Of a DNA stretch of 64,000 nucleotides, positions 61,072-64,000 are shown piece after piece (position 1 is the stretch's first letter; every line of letters starts with the position of its first letter). Position numbers and translations under genes: made by a program. Source of the DNA: Hippasteria phrygiana (taxonomy: Eukaryota; Echinodermata; Asteroidea; Valvatida; Goniasteridae); assembly GCA_037893225.1 (NCBI GenBank), contig JAZGUH010000116.1:124001-188000 (forward strand), given 5' to 3'. The notes beneath the pieces were generated by a model that was not told the DNA's origin, did no database searches, and saw only the letters and a program-made list of their open reading frames with translations.

Positions 61072-64000
61072 ATGAAATATCAACCAAATACAGTAATTTT
61101 GACATGTATGGATAGCTTAGATCTGGCGCTACATGTTGCAATCATCGGCGGCTTCCTAGACTTAAAACTTGTGGAGAAAATTCAAACCTCGCAATGTTTA
61201 TTTTCTTTCCGGCCAACATCTGTGTACATGTTACCGTCTATTTATTGCTCCATGCATGTCAAATTCCCTGGGGTATGGACTAGCTTTACTCATTCATAAT
61301 TGCATGAAATATCAACCAAATTCAGTAATTTTGACATGTATGGATAGCTTAGACCTGGCGCTACATGTTGCAATTATCGGCGGCTTCTTAGAGTTAACAC
61401 TTGTGGAGAAAATTCAAACCTCGCAATGTTTATTTTCTTTCCGGCCAACATCTGTGTACATATAACCGTCTATTTATTGCTCCATGCATGTCAAATTCCC
61501 TTGGGTATGGACTTGCTTTATTAATTCATAATTGCATGAAATATCAACCAAATGCAGTAATTTTGACATGTATGGATAGCTTAGATCTGGCGCTACATGT
61601 TGCAATTATCGGCGGCTTCTTAGAGTTAACACTTGTGGAGAAAATTCAAACCTCGCAATGTTGATTTTCTTTCCGGCCAACATCTGTGTGCATATTACCT
61701 TCTATTTATTGCTCCATGCCTGTCAAATTCCCTAGGGTATGACTTGCTTTACTCATTCATAATTGCATGAAATATCAACCAAATACAGTAATTTTGACAT
61801 GTATGGATAGCTTAGATCTGGCGCTACATGTTGCAATCATCGGCAGCTTCTTAGAGTTAAAACTTGTGGAGAAAATTCAAACCTCGCAATGTTTATTTTC
61901 TTTCCGGCCAACATCTGTGTACATGTTACCGTCTATTTATTGCTCCATGCCTGTCAAATTCCCTAGGGTATGACTTGCTTTACTCATTCATAATTGCATG
62001 AAATATCAACCAAATACAGTAATTTTGACATGTATGGATAGCTTAGATCTGGCGCTACATGTTGCAATCATCGGCGGCTTCCTAGAGTTAAAACTTGTGG
62101 AGAAAATTCAAACCTCGCAATGTTTATTTTCTTTCCGGCCAACATCTGTGTACATGTTACCGTCTATTTATTGCTCCATGCATGTCAAATTCCCTGGGGT
62201 ATGGACTAGCTTTACTCATTTATAATTGCATGAAATATCAACCAAATACAGTAATTTTGACATGTATGGATAGCTTAGATCTGGCGCTACATGTTGCAAT
62301 TATCGGCGGCTTCTTAGAGTTAACACTTGTGGAGAAAATTCAAACCTCGCAATGTTTATTTTCTTTCCGGCCAACATCTGTGTGCATATTACCTTCTATT
62401 TATTGCTCCATGCCTGTCAAATTCCCTTGGGTATGACTTGCTTTACTCATTCATAATTGCATGAAATATCAACCAAATACAGTAATTTTGACATGTATGG
62501 ATAGCTTAGATCTGGCGCTACATGTTGCAATCATCGGCGGCTTCCTAGAGTTAAAACTTGTGGAGAAAATTCAAACCTCGCAATGTTTATTTTCTTTCCG
62601 GCCAACATCTGTGTGCATATTACCGTCTATTTATTGCTCCATGCCTGTCAAATTCCCTAGGGTATGACTTGCTTTATTCATTCATAATTGCATGAAATAT
62701 CAACCAAATACAGTAATTTTGACATGTATGGATAGCTTAGATCTGGCGCTACATGTTGCAATCATCGGCGGCTTCCTAGAGTTAAAACTTGTGGAGAAAA
62801 TTCAAACCTCGCAATGTTTATTTTCTTTCCGGCCAACATCTGTGTACATATAACCGTCTATTTATTGCTCCATGCATGTCAAATTCCCTTGGGTATGGAC
62901 TTGCTTTATTCATTCATAATTGCATGAAATATCAACCAAATGCAGTAATTTTGACATGTATGGATAGCTTAGATCTGGCGCTACATGTTGCAATTATCGG
63001 CGGCTTCTTAGAGTTAACACTTGTGGAGAAAATTCAAACCTCGCAATGTTGATTTTCTTTCCGGCCAACATCTGTGTGCATATTACCTTCTATTTATTGC
63101 TCCATGCCTGTCAAATTCCCTAGGGTATGACTTGCTTTACTCATTCATAATTGCATGAAATATCAACCAAATACAGTAATTTTGACATGTATGGATAGCT
63201 TAGATCTGGCGCTACATGTTGCAATCATCGGCAGCTTCTTAGAGTTAAAACTTGTGGAGAAAATTCAAACCTCGCAATGTTTATTTTCTTTCCGGCCAAC
63301 ATCTGTGTACATGTTACCGTCTATTTATTGCTCCATGCCTGTCAAATTCCCTAGGGTATGACTTGCTTTACTCATTCATAATTGCATGAAATATCAACCA
63401 AATACAGTAATTCTGACATGTATGGATAGCTTAGATCTGGCGCTACATGTTGCAATCATCGGCGGCTTCCTAGAGTTAAAACTTGTGGAGAAAATTCAAA
63501 CCTCGCAATGTTTATTTTCTTTCCGGCCAACATCTGTGTACATGTTACCGTCTATTTATTGCTCCATGCATGTCAAATTCCCTGGGGTATGGACTAGCTT
63601 TACTCATTTATAATTGCATGAAATATCAACCAAATACAGTAATTTTGACATGTATGGATAGCTTAGATCTGGCGCTACATGTTGCAATTATCGGCGGCTT
63701 CTTAGAGTTAACACTTGTGGAGAAAATTCAAACCTCGCAATGTTTATTTTCTTTCCGGCCAACATCTGTGTGCATATTACCTTCTATTTATTGCTCCATG
63801 CCTGTCAAATTCCCTAGGGTATGACTTGCTTTACTCATTCATAATTGCATGAAATATCAACCAAATACAGTAATTTTGACATGTATGGATAGCTTAGATC
63901 TGGCGCTACATGTTGCAATCATCGGCGGCTTCCTAGAGTTAAAACTTGTGGAGAAAATTCAAACCTCGCAATGTTTATTTTCTTTCCGGCCAACATCTGT
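61072..64000. repeat. 17-monomer HOR, copy 3, cut by window edge
   Basis: The first 2,929 bp of a third copy. Markers appear at 61523 (A) and 63413 (C). The position equivalent to 54562 is T (62428), so copy 3 groups with copy 2. The remaining roughly 1,004 bp lie beyond the window. Confidence 0.93.
63849..64000. repeat. Partial monomer at right edge
   Basis: The first 152 bases of a class E monomer, cut inside the catctgtgt motif. It matches the position of monomer 55983 in the 3,933-bp unit, so the array and probably the third copy of that unit continue past the window. Confidence 0.95.

Larger units (their letters stand above)
1..64000. repeat. Satellite DNA array, 231/232-bp monomer
   Basis: The window is made entirely of tandem copies of one 231-bp sequence, all in the same orientation. 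Taking the recurring ATGAAATATCAACC motif as monomer position 1, there are 277 starts from 21 to 63849. Of the 276 complete monomers, 204 are 231 bp and 72 are 232 bp. The difference is a single extra G after position 206 (ggtatgac becomes ggtatggac). Monomers look about 95-100% identical by eye. No transposon, gene, simple repeat or inversion interrupts the array. Long homogeneous arrays with higher-order repeats are known from centromeres and other heterochromatin of plants and animals. Assigning this array to a centromere is inference, and I do not recognise the family. Confidence 0.98.

Noticed and set aside
1..64000. CRISPR array
   Set aside because: Repeats are 231 bp and directly adjacent; there are no short repeats with unique spacers and no cas genes.
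1..64000. rDNA intergenic-spacer subrepeats
   Set aside because: 64 kb of repeat with no rRNA sequence or spacer promoter is too long and uniform for this.
1..64000. CENP-B box
   Set aside because: No TTCGNNNNANNCGGG or its reverse complement in the monomer; the CpG motifs present (ggcgct, atcggcgg, cctcgc, ttccgg) do not fit.
1..64000. Transposable-element insertion, telomere repeat or inverted array segment
   Set aside because: Monomer starts are continuous at 231 or 232 bp in one orientation from edge to edge, leaving no room for an insertion or inversion.
1..64000. RNA polymerase III promoter or tRNA-derived origin
   Set aside because: I could not find a convincing B box (GGTTCGANNCC) in the monomer, and no tRNA-like fold is apparent.
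53206..64000. Assembly error as the sole explanation of near-identical large repeats
   Set aside because: Not excluded, but the one difference at 54562 and the marker-based order of events across 38-64 kb fit real stepwise duplication. Kept as a caveat rather than a call.

Overview
The whole 64,000-base window is one uninterrupted head-to-tail satellite DNA array. I see no real gene, RNA gene, transposon, CRISPR array, microsatellite tract, gap or inverted segment. Bases 1-20 are the tail of one monomer, 276 complete monomers follow from 21 to 63848, and a 152-base partial monomer ends the window, so the array continues past both edges. Monomers are 231 bp (204 copies) or 232 bp (72 copies). 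The arithmetic from 21 to 63849 (63,828 = 276 x 231 + 72) is fully explained by one optional G, so no other net length change is needed. A reference monomer (946-1176) counts A63 T81 G39 C48, which is 37.7% GC with 5 CpG.

The organism cannot be named from the sequence. An array of this length and uniformity, with nested higher-order repeats (HORs), points to a eukaryotic chromosome assembled from long reads, most likely centromeric, pericentromeric or other heterochromatin. That placement is inference. I do not recognise the 231-bp family and found no CENP-B-box-like motif in it.

Nearly all variation is a small set of recurring alleles combined in different ways. Class names used below: A, B, C, D, E (the commonest), F; W (G at monomer position 29); H (aacacat at 93-99); P (T at 167); I (T at 116); V and AV (gt or gc at 19-20, T at 199); HDA (A at 65, T at 162); Y, Z (stop from A at 161), G (stop from G at 128), S (A at 79), DLK (C at 90); B2 and B' (232-bp relatives of B); C' (C-like with aaactt); E' (E with A at 155).

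Layout. 1-3950: A-B-C-D-E-F-D units of 7 and 10 monomers. 3951-15975: first copy of a roughly 12-kb super-repeat, with local 3-, 4-, 5- and 7-monomer expansions. 15976-17362: a 6-monomer unit. 17363-29384: second super-repeat copy (52 monomers). 29385-37708: third copy, shortened. 37709-45340: S/B'/D/G units of 6-7 monomers. 45341-53205: HDA/Y/DLK/Z units. 53206-64000: a 17-monomer, 3,933-bp HOR in 2.7 nearly identical tandem copies, apparently the most recent expansion. The short reading frames in each monomer (68, 75 or 113 codons) are by-products of the repeat: about 29 of the 276 monomers carry stops in the main frame, and those broken versions have themselves been amplified.
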